Shown piece by piece: positions 46,058 to 55,368 of a stretch of DNA of 64,000 nucleotides. The notes beneath the pieces were generated by a model. The model was not told the DNA's origin, did not search any database, and worked only from the letters and a program-made list of their open reading frames with translations. Position numbers and translations under genes: made by a program. Source of the stretch: Shewanella sp. 1CM18E (lineage in GTDB: Bacteria > Pseudomonadota > Gammaproteobacteria > Enterobacterales > Shewanellaceae); assembly GCF_023161665.1 (NCBI RefSeq), contig NZ_JALNTW010000003.1:248001-312000 (forward strand), written 5' to 3'. Every line of letters starts with the position of its first letter. The first letter of the stretch is position 1.

Positions 46058-48271
46058 ATGGAATTTACACATCGTTGGCAGACGTCCGCGTTGGCTGCGG
46101 CATTGTCTCTCGCTTTAGTTGGTTGTGGTTCTTCAGATTCAGATGATACGGCTCCGGTCGTTGTTAATGTCGCCCCCGTAATCAGCTCTGCGGCAAATAC
46201 TGCAGCAACTGAAGATATTGAATATTCATATCAAGTTAGTGTTACTGATCCTGATGATAGTAATAACGGTACCGATCTGAATTTTTCACTCGAAAATGCG
46301 CCAGAAGGCATGAATATTAGCTCTACAGGTCTCATTACTTGGACACCGTTAGAGGGCGTACTGACTTCAAATACAGTGACCTTAGTTGTTGCTGACGGTG
46401 GCGAAGATGGTGCAGGAGCAGCAACACAGGAGTTTGAAGTTACTGTTACGCCAGTGAATGATGCGCCAACAGTTGTGGTTGTACCGGCACAAAATGTCGA
46501 ATCGGGGCAAAGCTTTACTTATCAGCTAGTCGTTAATGATATTGATGATAGCAATATTGAAGCTGATATAAATTTTGAATTGATTACAGGGCCAGACAGC
46601 TTAAGTATTAGTCCAGCTGGATTGGTTAGCTATCAGTCTGCTGCAGCGGCAACCGTTTTTACTGATATAGCGATTAAGGTTTCTGATGGCGGTGAAGATG
46701 GCGTTGAGCCGGTTATCGTCGATTTTGTATTAGAAGAGCAGTTCTTTGTTGCGGTAAATGGTACCACGCTAAATTATTTTAATGGTGAAGTGATTACTGA
46801 TAGCCAAATTAGTATTTCAAATGGCACCAATATTATTGACCATGCAGTATCAGATGCAGATGGGCTATTTTCTTTTAAATTACAAGACACCTCTTTATCG
46901 CAAAGGCTGACTCTATCTGCTGATGCAAGTCATTACGCTGAGGCTGCTTTAAGTGTTTCTTTAAGCGAAGTGACTCAAGAGCATCAGTTGCTACTTCAGC
47001 CTGTCCATGCGCTGGTGAGTTTTGATGCTACACAAGAAGCTGAGTTATCAGTTGAAGGTAACGTTTTAGTTAGTCTACCAGCTAATAGTTTAGTGGATAC
47101 GGCAGGTAACCTGGTTACTGATGCTGTAGCTGCGGAGCTGACTATCATTAACCCGGCAATTGATATTGAAATGATGCCTGGCGATATGACTACGCTAAAT
47201 GAAAGCGGCGAAATTGTTCCAATTGAATCTTTTGGTGCAATAACAGTGACGTTTGAGGATACAGCTGGCAATCCATTACAGTTAGCGCAAGGACAAAGCG
47301 CTGATATTTTTATCCCTGCAGCAGGTGAAACTCGCCCAATGAGCGTACCACTTTATTATTTTGATGAAGTAACAGGCTTGTGGGTTGAAGAAGGCGAAGC
47401 TGTGTTAACGACAAGCGCTTCTGGGGAGCAGTTTTATGAGGGCAGTGTAAGTCATTTTACTACGTGGAATGCTGACCGAATTTATGACACTGTATTTGTT
47501 AATGGCTGTGTTGAAGACAGTAATGGCAATTTGTTAGCTGATGCTAGAATTATTTCTGACGGAAGAGACTACCTAGGTCGTTCAACTACTTACTCTCTTG
47601 ATGATGGCACATTTAGCCTGCCCGTTAAAATGGACTCGACAGTGCTTATTGCCGCCACTCTAGGTTTTCAGAGTCGAACTTCTGTTATTAGTGTTGAAAG
47701 TAGTGATTTGGATTTAGATCGTTGTTTGGTGTTGTCTGAAGCCTTTACCAAAATCACACTCAATTGGGGGGAGTTACCAACAGATTTAGACTCTCATCTA
47801 TACATAACCGATGTAAATGGCAATACGGAGCATGTTTATTATGCGAATGGCTCGGTTCAAATAGAAAACAGTTTGATTTACTTAGACGTTGATGATGTTA
47901 CTAGCTATGGCCCTGAAGTTATTTCGATACCGGACTTTCCGGTAGAAGGTGTATATGACTATTACGTTCATAATTTCTCACGTACTCCAGCTGTCGATCC
48001 TGAAACGACTCGCGTAGAGATGATTTTTAATAATCAGCAATACTTATTCAGTCCACCGACAGAAGATATCACTTTATGGTGGCACGTCGCGAAAATTGAA
48101 AAAATGGCTGATGGTGAGCTAGTTTTTACACCGTATAATGAATGGGTTGCTGCGCCGACAACGGGCTCACAACCTCAATCGAGCGGACCATCAATTCAAG
48201 CGATTATTGCACCGAAAGCGATAGAGTCTGTAGTAAAAGGCTTAATCGAAACTAAGTACTATAGTCACTAG
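46058..48271 (+). CDS. Large surface lipoprotein with Ig-like domains and a YfaP/DUF2135-like C-terminus
   Basis: Lipoprotein of 737 residues: lipobox LVGC with Cys23, then two cadherin/Ig-like domains (about 38-130 and 135-230, each with DPDDSN/DIDDSN and SDGGEDG motifs), a carboxypeptidase-regulatory-like strand block (240-315), a domain resembling the FAM171/CILP type (VSLPANSLVD...PGDM, about 335-470), a second regulatory-like domain, and a final domain (about 590-690) with LNWGELPTDLDSHLYITD and LDVDDVTSYGPE, a pattern of YfaP/DUF2135-type proteins. Presumably an adhesin or surface scaffold. Single gene with its own terminator. Confidence 0.8.
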   Translation: MEFTHRWQTSALAAALSLALVGCGSSDSDDTAPVVVNVAPVISSAANTAATEDIEYSYQVSVTDPDDSNNGTDLNFSLENAPEGMNISSTGLITWTPLEGVLTSNTVTLVVADGGEDGAGAATQEFEVTVTPVNDAPTVVVVPAQNVESGQSFTYQLVVNDIDDSNIEADINFELITGPDSLSISPAGLVSYQSAAAATVFTDIAIKVSDGGEDGVEPVIVDFVLEEQFFVAVNGTTLNYFNGEVITDSQISISNGTNIIDHAVSDADGLFSFKLQDTSLSQRLTLSADASHYAEAALSVSLSEVTQEHQLLLQPVHALVSFDATQEAELSVEGNVLVSLPANSLVDTAGNLVTDAVAAELTIINPAIDIEMMPGDMTTLNESGEIVPIESFGAITVTFEDTAGNPLQLAQGQSADIFIPAAGETRPMSVPLYYFDEVTGLWVEEGEAVLTTSASGEQFYEGSVSHFTTWNADRIYDTVFVNGCVEDSNGNLLADARIISDGRDYLGRSTTYSLDDGTFSLPVKMDSTVLIAATLGFQSRTSVISVESSDLDLDRCLVLSEAFTKITLNWGELPTDLDSHLYITDVNGNTEHVYYANGSVQIENSLIYLDVDDVTSYGPEVISIPDFPVEGVYDYYVHNFSRTPAVDPETTRVEMIFNNQQYLFSPPTEDITLWWHVAKIEKMADGELVFTPYNEWVAAPTTGSQPQSSGPSIQAIIAPKAIESVVKGLIETKYYSH

Positions 48272-48289
48272 GCACATGCTGTAGTGAGC

Positions 48290-48322
48290 AAGGCACTGAA
48301 AATAGTTCAGTGCCTTATTTAT
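48290..48322 (+). terminator. Terminator of the large lipoprotein gene
   Basis: AAGGCACTGAA (48290-48300) / TTCAGTGCCTT (48306-48316), perfect 11-bp stem, followed by ATTTATT. Confidence 0.85.
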
Positions 48323-48528
48323 TCGTTTAATCCTTTAACCTCATTCTAGAGCTGCTTTTCTAAGCTTAGTAAAAACACTTCTTACAACACCTTAATTACA
48401 GCGTTATCTAGCTTAAGCTGGTTTTACTGAATCCAAGTGCCTTTAACTCGCCATATCGTTTAAAAGACTAATCTAAATTCTATGTTGGTACGTATTAGCG
48501 CTTACCTAGTGGTTATACAGGCAAGCGC

Positions 48529-49926
48529 ATGTTACAGCATCAAAAAGCACTCTTTTGCTTCAGCAATGATTTAAGGTTAAGCGATAACCAGGCGCTAAAT
48601 TATGTGCTGCAGCAATGTGAGTCTGTTGCCTTGGTTTATATCTTCAACCCACAAGACTTTATTGCTCAGCGCTATCATCAAGCCTCGCTAGGAAAGCACC
48701 GCCTAAATTTTATTATCAATAGCCTGCAGGATCTTGAGCAGCAATTACACGCACAAGGCCACCAGTTACAGATCTTGTTGGGAGATCCTGTGACTGTATT
48801 GTCTGAGCTAATCAACAATGAAGCTTTTAGTCTGGTGGGATACACAGCATCAGTGGGGGCTGAGGAACAAAGTCGTTGGCATAAGTTAGCATCTACATGG
48901 AGTGGGGCTGAAAACAGTGATCGTAAAGTCAATTTTCTTGCCAACTGGAACAACAGTTTATTTAGTGCTGAGCAAATAAGCTCGCTTGCTGATGCGTTTA
49001 GCAGTTTTTCTTGTTTTCGTCGCAAGGTTGAAAAGTCTTTGTTAACCGTTGCCATGCCTTGTGAAACTTGGCCACAGCGCCGAGTGAAGCCATTGGACTT
49101 ATCTTTGGCATCACAGCGCTTTAAAGTTAGTGATGCTTGGTTATCTGACAATAGTGCTGCGACTAGCACTCCTTTTAAAGCGGGCGAACAAGCAGCACAA
49201 GCACATTTAACTCAATACTTTTTAACCTCACTCCCTCATAGCTATAAAGCCACTCGTAATGCATTAGATGGCTTTGACAATTCAACCAAATTTAGTCCCT
49301 ATCTTGCTCAAGGGAATTTATCTGCTCGGCAGATATGGAACGCACTTAAACACTTTGAATTAGAGCAAGGGCCAAGTGATTCAAGCTATTGGATAGGCTT
49401 CGAACTGCTATGGCGCGAGTACTTTCATTGGTTAGCGCTGCGTATGGGCAAAGCGCTATTTCAGTTTAAAGGTTTAGCTGCTGCAGCGCCGTTAACCAGT
49501 TATTTTCCTGAGCGCTTTACCAAATGGTGTAGTGGCTGTACGCCATATCCATTGGTTAATGCGTGTATGAAACAACTTAATGCCACTGGTTATATATCTA
49601 ATCGAGGACGGCAGATCGTCGCCAGTTGTTTGGTTAATGAGTTAGGTCTTGATTGGCGCTATGGCGCTGCTTATTTCGAGCAGCAGTTGGTTGATTATGA
49701 TGTGGCGTCTAATTGGGGCAATTGGCAATACATAGCTGGTGTTGGCGTCGATCCTCGCGGCGGTCGGCAGTTTAATCTACAAAAACAAACAGAGATTTAT
49801 GATCCTGCAGGCGAGTTTATTGCCAAGTGGCAGGGAGAGGTTAATAGCAGTCAAGCGCTAGACTCAGTTGATGCTGCTGATTGGCCTTTGCAAGCTGAAA
49901 CGCTATTGGCTAAATCGGAGGCTTAG
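48529..49926 (+). CDS. Cryptochrome DASH / photolyase family protein
   Basis: FAD-containing flavoprotein of the DASH class, 465 residues, able in known members to repair cyclobutane dimers in single-stranded DNA. The antenna domain is residues 1-150; the FAD domain includes YKATRNALDGFDNSTKFSPYLAQG, LLWREYFHWLA, ATGYISNRGRQIVAS and the DASH-typical NWGNWQYIAGVGVDPRGGRQFN. The first gene of a tight operon: the next coding region begins at the base after its stop. No LexA-type box was recognised in the 210-bp leader. Confidence 0.93.
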   Translation: MLQHQKALFCFSNDLRLSDNQALNYVLQQCESVALVYIFNPQDFIAQRYHQASLGKHRLNFIINSLQDLEQQLHAQGHQLQILLGDPVTVLSELINNEAFSLVGYTASVGAEEQSRWHKLASTWSGAENSDRKVNFLANWNNSLFSAEQISSLADAFSSFSCFRRKVEKSLLTVAMPCETWPQRRVKPLDLSLASQRFKVSDAWLSDNSAATSTPFKAGEQAAQAHLTQYFLTSLPHSYKATRNALDGFDNSTKFSPYLAQGNLSARQIWNALKHFELEQGPSDSSYWIGFELLWREYFHWLALRMGKALFQFKGLAAAAPLTSYFPERFTKWCSGCTPYPLVNACMKQLNATGYISNRGRQIVASCLVNELGLDWRYGAAYFEQQLVDYDVASNWGNWQYIAGVGVDPRGGRQFNLQKQTEIYDPAGEFIAKWQGEVNSSQALDSVDAADWPLQAETLLAKSEA

Positions 49927-50094
49927 TTGAGTCACTCAAAGCTCGAGTCAAAAGTATGCCTAGTATGCTTAAGGCCATTTAACTGGCGTAAAAAGTGGCG
50001 CAAAGATTGGGAGCAAGTGAAGTATTGCTCCAAGCGCTGTGCAGGCCAAAAATCTAGACTAGCTAACACTGAGACTGACAAGGAGAGTGCATGA
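49927..50094 (+). CDS. DUF2256 zinc-ribbon-like small protein, TTG start
   Basis: A 55-residue basic protein between the two photolyase genes. The sequence [20 protein letters not shown] followed by [16 protein letters not shown] is the DUF2256 pattern, with Cys11, Cys14, Cys34 and Cys38 as a likely zinc site. The start is TTG at 49927, immediately after the cryptochrome stop, with GGAGG at 49918-49922 inside the end of that gene. Its TGA overlaps the ATG of the next gene (ATGA at 50091). DUF2256 genes often accompany photolyase genes, but their role is not known to me. The shortness and TTG start make it easy to miss. Confidence 0.88.
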   Translation: MSHSKLESKVCLVCLRPFNWRKKWRKDWEQVKYCSKRCAGQKSRLANTETDKESA

Positions 50095-51740
50095 GCGATC
50101 ACCTGCCTGTAAAAAGGTTGCGGCTAATCTTGGGCGACCAACTCAATGCAGCTCACTCTTGGTACCAGCAGCAAGATGACGATACCTTGTATGTGATTGC
50201 TGAGCTAAAGCAAGAAACAGACTATGCCAAGCACCACGTGCAAAAGGTTTGTGCTTTTTTTGCGGCTATGCAGGCATTTGCATTAGCCCTGCAGACAGCT
50301 GGGCATAAGGTGTTGCACTTAACACTCGATGACACCACAAAGTATCAAGATTTACCTGCTTTGCTAACAGAGTTAATGAGTCAATATCAGATTAGCGAGT
50401 TTCAGTATCAGTTACCTGATGAATACCGTTTACGCCAGCAGCTATCCCTGTTTTGTCGCCAGCTACCTATTCCTTGTATGGCGTTTGAAACTGAGCATTT
50501 TTACTTGTCAGACTCTGAGTTAAAGGATTATTTCTCTCAGGGCAAAAAACATCGCTTAGAGCATTTCTATCGCAAGCTACGTGGTCGATTTAATCTATTA
50601 ATGCAAGGGGATGAGCCTGCTGGTGGGCAGTGGAATTATGATGCTGAAAATAGGCAAAAACTTAAAACCGCGGATTTTGCAGCTGTACCAACGCCATTGA
50701 CGTTTACTAACGATGTTAGCGATATTTTAAGCCGACTTAAGCGTCATAATGTTAAAACCATTGGCCTTGCTCATACTGCATTGTTGTGGCCGGTAAGCCG
50801 TCATCAAGCTAATGAGTTACTCCAATATTTTTGTCGTCACTGTTTAGTCAATTTTGGCCGCTTTCAAGATGCGATGACCCATGAGTTAGACACGGCCGCA
50901 GCGCCTGTTAATGGCGAGTTAGCGCTAGCGCCTGCTTCAGACGCCAAACTCGAACAAGTCACGATTGCAGAATGCAAAAAGCAGTGGAGCCTGTATCACT
51001 CGCGATTGTCGTTTGCGCTCAATGCCAAAATACTCAGCCCGCAGCACGTCGTCGACACCGCTATTGCGACTTATCAGCAAGCTGATGGCGCGATTACCTT
51101 GGCGCAAATAGAGGGCTTTGTAAGGCAAATTCTAGGTTGGCGTGAATTTATCAGAGGGGTTTATTGGGCCAATATGCCTGAGTACGCCAGCTTGAATCAT
51201 CTTGGCGCTAGGCGAAAGTTACCGAGCTGGTTTTGGAGTGGTAATACAAAAATGAACTGTATGCAGCACGCGATAAAACAATCCCTTGATTATGCTTACG
51301 CTCACCACATTCAGCGCTTAATGGTAACCGGAAACTTTTGCTTGATTGCAGGTATAGATCCCGATGAGGTCGACGCTTGGTATCTGGGCATTTATATCGA
51401 TGCTATCGAGTGGGTCGAGATGCCCAATACCCGTGGTATGAGTCAGTTTGCCGATGGCGGTATTGTTGGCTCTAAAGCGTATGCTGCAAGCGGTAACTAC
51501 ATCAATAAAATGAGTGATTACTGCAGTGGTTGCCAGTACGAGGTGAAACAAAGTCACAGCGATAATGCTTGTCCGCTGAATGCACTTTATTGGCATTTTA
51601 TGCAGCAGCATATTGATGATTTTAAGACCAATCCACGTACGCGTATGGTTTATGCAAATTGGCTGAAAAAGCCAGAGCAGACACAGCAACTTATTTTACA
51701 GCGGGCTGAGCATTTGATTCGAAATATCGATAATTTATAA
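50091..51740 (+). CDS. Iron-sulfur bacterial cryptochrome/(6-4) photolyase (FeS-BCP)
   Basis: Repairs (6-4) photoproducts in known relatives such as Agrobacterium PhrB. FAD domain motifs: [37 protein letters not shown] and [18 protein letters not shown]. The 4Fe-4S cysteines are Cys390, Cys478, Cys481 and Cys494, with spacing 88-3-13, the same as in PhrB. At 549 residues it is about 40 longer than usual; the excess looks like an insertion around 264-298 between FQDAMTHEL and [12 protein letters not shown]. The ATG overlaps the DUF2256 stop, so translation is coupled. A flavin reductase gene follows 12 bp later. Confidence 0.93.
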   Translation: MSDHLPVKRLRLILGDQLNAAHSWYQQQDDDTLYVIAELKQETDYAKHHVQKVCAFFAAMQAFALALQTAGHKVLHLTLDDTTKYQDLPALLTELMSQYQISEFQYQLPDEYRLRQQLSLFCRQLPIPCMAFETEHFYLSDSELKDYFSQGKKHRLEHFYRKLRGRFNLLMQGDEPAGGQWNYDAENRQKLKTADFAAVPTPLTFTNDVSDILSRLKRHNVKTIGLAHTALLWPVSRHQANELLQYFCRHCLVNFGRFQDAMTHELDTAAAPVNGELALAPASDAKLEQVTIAECKKQWSLYHSRLSFALNAKILSPQHVVDTAIATYQQADGAITLAQIEGFVRQILGWREFIRGVYWANMPEYASLNHLGARRKLPSWFWSGNTKMNCMQHAIKQSLDYAYAHHIQRLMVTGNFCLIAGIDPDEVDAWYLGIYIDAIEWVEMPNTRGMSQFADGGIVGSKAYAASGNYINKMSDYCSGCQYEVKQSHSDNACPLNALYWHFMQQHIDDFKTNPRTRMVYANWLKKPEQTQQLILQRAEHLIRNIDNL

Positions 51741-51752
51741 GGATATTGATAA

Positions 51753-52400
51753 ATGAAACATATTAATTTTGCTGATATTGAGCAGATGGAGCAACGTAGC
51801 CGGGCACGCTTGATTAATAGCTTGTCTGGATTTAAAAGCGCCAATTTAGTCGCAACGATAAGTGAAGAGGGGCATAGCAATGTGGCGATAATTAGCTCGT
51901 GTTTTCACCTCGGTGCTAGCCCTGCATTGATGGGGATGGTTATTCGCCCCGATAGTGTGCCTCGCGATACCTTAAGCAATATTGAGCAAATGGGCTGCTA
52001 TACCATTAACCATGTGTCAGCCAATATCTATCGTCAGGCGCATCAGACTTCAGCGCGTTATGCTGCAGAGGTGTCTGAGTTCGATAAAGTCGGTCTATCA
52101 GCTGAATTTGTTGCTGGTATTGAGGCGCCTTTTGTTGCGCAAAGTCAGCTTAAATTCTCGCTTGAGTTAAGAGAAATAATGCCGCTAGCAATTAACGGTA
52201 CAATCTTAGTGATAGGCGAAATTACTCATATTATGGTGGATGAGTCAGGCCTAAAAGATGATGGTTATATTGATATTGAAGCGCTGGAAAGTGTTGCCGT
52301 GTCAGGGCTTGATAGCTATCACCAAACCCAAAGATTGGCGCGCTTAAGTTATGCTAAACCTGATAAAGCCTTGGTGACACTACCGATAGATGGCCATTAA
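51753..52400 (+). CDS. Flavin reductase-like FMN-binding protein
   Basis: 215-residue protein of the flavin-reductase/FMN-binding split-barrel family, with the N-terminal RARLINSLSGFKSANLVATI, GMVIRPDSVPRDTLSNI and a C-terminal strand set. It lies 12 bp behind the iron-sulfur photolyase with a ribosome site AAGGATAT, so it is the last gene of the photorepair operon. It could supply reduced flavin to the photolyases, but that function is inferred from order alone. The family is otherwise known for oxygenase partners. Confidence 0.8.
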   Translation: MKHINFADIEQMEQRSRARLINSLSGFKSANLVATISEEGHSNVAIISSCFHLGASPALMGMVIRPDSVPRDTLSNIEQMGCYTINHVSANIYRQAHQTSARYAAEVSEFDKVGLSAEFVAGIEAPFVAQSQLKFSLELREIMPLAINGTILVIGEITHIMVDESGLKDDGYIDIEALESVAVSGLDSYHQTQRLARLSYAKPDKALVTLPIDGH

Positions 52401-52436
52401 TCGCCAGCTTTTTAATTAGCGCTAGCTTAACTAAAC

Positions 52437-52450
52437 TTGATCTACATCAG
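52437..52450 (+). promoter_or_regulatory. FNR/EtrA-type box, near-perfect
   Basis: TTGATCTACATCAG differs from TTGATNNNNATCAA only in the last base. It lies 67 bp upstream of the 80-residue membrane protein start, a normal promoter distance, and 37 bp after the flavin-reductase stop. Confidence 0.5.
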
Positions 52451-52517
52451 TTTAAAAAAACACCATGTCGCCATAATCATACATTGTCTAATGTAAAAGG
52501 CTGATTGTAGGGAGCGC

Positions 52518-52760
52518 ATGGTGTCAGGTAGCCAAGTCACAGACCAAAAGCTGATCTTAATCCTTAAAACCTGCATTAGCATTGGGTTGTGTCTTATTAT
52601 ACTGGGGATCTACCTGCATAATTTTAACGCAACCGTGCATGCGATGGGCGTGCAGGGGATCGTCATTAGCGCCATGTGTGTCGCCTTTGGCATGGTGTTG
52701 TCACTGCCCACCAAAATGTACCTCACCTTTATTCTGGTTAAACGTGAATCTGAACACTAG
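52518..52760 (+). CDS. Small membrane protein, 80 residues
   Basis: Unknown. Two hydrophobic segments (about 12-31 and 41-63), a cytoplasmic-looking acidic/basic tail (KRESEH), and a short polar N-terminus. AGGGAG sits before the ATG. An FNR-type box 67 bp upstream suggests expression under low oxygen, separate from the photorepair operon. Confidence 0.7.
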   Translation: MVSGSQVTDQKLILILKTCISIGLCLIILGIYLHNFNATVHAMGVQGIVISAMCVAFGMVLSLPTKMYLTFILVKRESEH

Positions 52761-52976
52761 CAGTAAGCTTTTACTGGACGGTAGAACGCTAATTTGCCTT
52801 AATCAGCGCTTTTAGTTAATTAACCCAAGACTAATGCGCCAAAAACACCGATAATTCCCCCAATACGTTTATTTAGCCTTAACAATCGTTGAGTAACATG
52901 CTCATTACTGAGCAAACAACTCATAAACTAGACTTGTTCTTTAGGCGCGCTCGCAACAAAGTGGAAATCATATTCA

Positions 52977-55169
52977 ATGGAAATCAAAGTTAACTTTCTC
53001 GATAATTTGAGATTAGAAGCCAAGTTCGACGACTTTACCGTCACCGCCGATCAGCCAATCCGTTATAAAGGCGATGGCTCAGCACCGAGTCCATTTGATT
53101 ACTTCTTAGCATCATCTGCTTTGTGTGCGGCTTACTTTATCAAGGTGTATTGTAAGGCTCGCGATATTCCAACTGAAAACATTCGTTTGTCGCAAAACAA
53201 TATCGTTGATCCTGAAGATCGTTATAACCAAATTTTTCAAATCCAAGTTGAATTGCCAGACGATATTTCTGACAAAGATCGCCAAGGCATTTTGCGCTCG
53301 ATTGAGCGTTGTACCGTTAAAAAAGTGGTGCAAACTGGCCCAGAATTTAAGATTGAAACCGTTGAAAACCTAGATGCAGACGCTAATGCGATGCTAATGG
53401 GGCAAAGCGACAGCGATGCTAGCACTTATATCTTAGGTAAAGACTTACCGCTTGAGCAAACCATTGCCAACATGACTGGCATGCTTGCCGATTTAGGCAT
53501 GAAGATTGAGATCTCATCATGGCGCAATATCGTGCCAAATGTGTGGTCACTGCATATTCGTGATGCGGCATCACCTATGTGTTTCACTAACGGTAAAGGT
53601 GCAACCAAAGAGAGCGCACTTTGTTCAGCATTGGGCGAGTTTATCGAACGTCTAAACTGCAACTTCTTCTACAACGATCAGTTCTTTGGTGAAGAGATTG
53701 CTAACAGTGAATTTGTGCATTACCCAAATGAAAAGTGGTTCGCACTAACTGACGATGACTCACTGCCAACAGGCATTCTTGATGAATATTGTCTTGAGAT
53801 CTACAACCCAGAAGGCGAGCTTGCGGGCTCTAACCTGATTGATACTAACTCGGGCAATATCGATCGCGGCATTTGCAGTATTCCATATACTCGTCACTCA
53901 GACGGCGAAACGGTTTACTTCCCATCAAACCTGATTGAGAACTTGTTCTTAAGTAACGGTATGAGCGCGGGTAACAATATTCAAGAAGCGCAGGTTCAGT
54001 GTCTATCTGAGATCTTTGAGCGTGCAGTTAAACGCCAAATCATCGAGCAAGAAATTATCCTGCCAGAAGTGCCAATGAGCGTACTTGAAAAGTACCCAAG
54101 TATTCTTGCCGGTATTAATGGTCTTGAAGAGCAGGGCTTCCCGGTTGTTGTTAAAGATGCATCATTAGGCGGTCAATTCCCAGTGATGTGTGTGACCCTG
54201 ATGAACCCGAAAACTGGCGGTGTATTTGCTTCATTTGGCGCGCACCCAAGCTTTGAAGTGGCATTAGAGCGCAGCTTAACTGAACTATTGCAAGGTCGTA
54301 GCTTCGAAGGCTTAAACGATGTGCCAAAGCCAACCTTTAACAGCATGGCAGTCACTGAGCCTGAAAACTTTGTTGAGCACTTTATTGATTCAACTGGTGT
54401 GATTTCATGGCGCTTCTTCAGTAGCAATGCTGAGTTTGATTTCTGTGAGTGGGATTTCTCTGGTACTAACCAAGAAGAAGCCGACAGCTTATTTGGCATT
54501 TTGGCTGATTTAGGTAAAGAGGTGTATACCGCAGAATTTGACCAACTTGGCGCATCTGCGTGTCGTATGTTGGTACCAGACTTCTCTGAAGTGTACCCAG
54601 TTGATGACTTGATTTGGGATAACACCAACAAGGCGCTGGAGTACCGAGAAGATATTTTAAATCTGCATTCGCTTTCTGATGAAGAGCTAGTGGACTTAGT
54701 TAACCGCTTAGAAGAAAGCCAGCTAGATAACTACACTGACATCCGCACCATGATTGGTATCGTGTTTGATGAAAACACAGTCTGGGGTCAGCTAACGATT
54801 ATTGAGCTTAAGATCTTAATCTATCTAGCACTGGGCGCAGCAGAAGAGGCGATGGAGCTAGTCGACAGTTTCCTACAGTTTAACGACAACACGGTTGAGC
54901 GTGGCTTGTTCTATCAAGCGGTTAGCGCAGTACTTGAAGTGGAAATGGACGAAGAGCTTGAGCTTGAACACTTTATCCATAACTTCAACCGTATGTTCGG
55001 CATCGATGTCATGCAAAACGTTGTGGGCACTGTTAGCGGTGAAGTGCGTTTCTACGGCTTAACTAAAACTAGCATGGCGCTAGAAGGCATTGAGCCACAC
55101 TTACGCTTGATTGAAAGCTACAAGAAGCTGCATAGCGCTCGCGCTAAAGTGGCAAACATGGCTAAATAA
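52977..55169 (+). CDS. ycaO: OsmC domain-YcaO domain fusion protein
   Basis: 730-residue protein: an N-terminal OsmC-like domain (about 1-130, with the GSAPSPFDYFLASSALCAAYF helix) fused to YcaO (about 140-600). The YcaO ATP-binding pieces appear as SALGEFIERLN, QVQCLSEIFERAVK and ALERSLTELLQGR. A helical C-terminal tail follows. YcaO in E. coli (586 residues, no OsmC) takes part in beta-methylthiolation of ribosomal protein S12 with RimO; a sulfur-related or similar role is plausible here. Single gene with its own terminator. Confidence 0.9.
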   Translation: MEIKVNFLDNLRLEAKFDDFTVTADQPIRYKGDGSAPSPFDYFLASSALCAAYFIKVYCKARDIPTENIRLSQNNIVDPEDRYNQIFQIQVELPDDISDKDRQGILRSIERCTVKKVVQTGPEFKIETVENLDADANAMLMGQSDSDASTYILGKDLPLEQTIANMTGMLADLGMKIEISSWRNIVPNVWSLHIRDAASPMCFTNGKGATKESALCSALGEFIERLNCNFFYNDQFFGEEIANSEFVHYPNEKWFALTDDDSLPTGILDEYCLEIYNPEGELAGSNLIDTNSGNIDRGICSIPYTRHSDGETVYFPSNLIENLFLSNGMSAGNNIQEAQVQCLSEIFERAVKRQIIEQEIILPEVPMSVLEKYPSILAGINGLEEQGFPVVVKDASLGGQFPVMCVTLMNPKTGGVFASFGAHPSFEVALERSLTELLQGRSFEGLNDVPKPTFNSMAVTEPENFVEHFIDSTGVISWRFFSSNAEFDFCEWDFSGTNQEEADSLFGILADLGKEVYTAEFDQLGASACRMLVPDFSEVYPVDDLIWDNTNKALEYREDILNLHSLSDEELVDLVNRLEESQLDNYTDIRTMIGIVFDENTVWGQLTIIELKILIYLALGAAEEAMELVDSFLQFNDNTVERGLFYQAVSAVLEVEMDEELELEHFIHNFNRMFGIDVMQNVVGTVSGEVRFYGLTKTSMALEGIEPHLRLIESYKKLHSARAKVANMAK

Positions 55170-55210
55170 CATGCGTTAAGCTGTTTTAACGAGATAAGTT
55201 ATTAACCATT

Positions 55211-55248
55211 AAAAAGCGAACCTTGCTCATTCATAGGTTCGCTTTTTT
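55211..55248 (+). terminator. Terminator of the OsmC-YcaO gene
   Basis: AAAAAGCGAACCT (55211-55223) / AGGTTCGCTTTTT (55235-55247), perfect 13-bp stem with a T-tail. Confidence 0.9.
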
Positions 55249-55293
55249 GTGGGCGTTATTATTGCTTGCCAGCAGCAATCGCTGCTCTGCAAT

Positions 55294-55368
55294 ACTAGCC
55301 CTTGAGACTAGCCCTTGAGACTAGCCCTTGAGACTAGCCCTTGAGACTAGCCCTTAACACTAGCCTTC
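55294..55368. repeat. 13-bp tandem repeat ACTAGCCCTTGAG
   Basis: Four exact units start at 55294, 55307, 55320 and 55333, then a variant (ending TTAAC) at 55346 and a partial at 55359. The array runs into the stop region of the LysR gene on the minus strand. It looks like polymerase slippage in a 3' UTR. Confidence 0.9.

Noticed and set aside
55294..55368. CRISPR-like array
   Set aside because: Units are contiguous 13-mers with no spacers.
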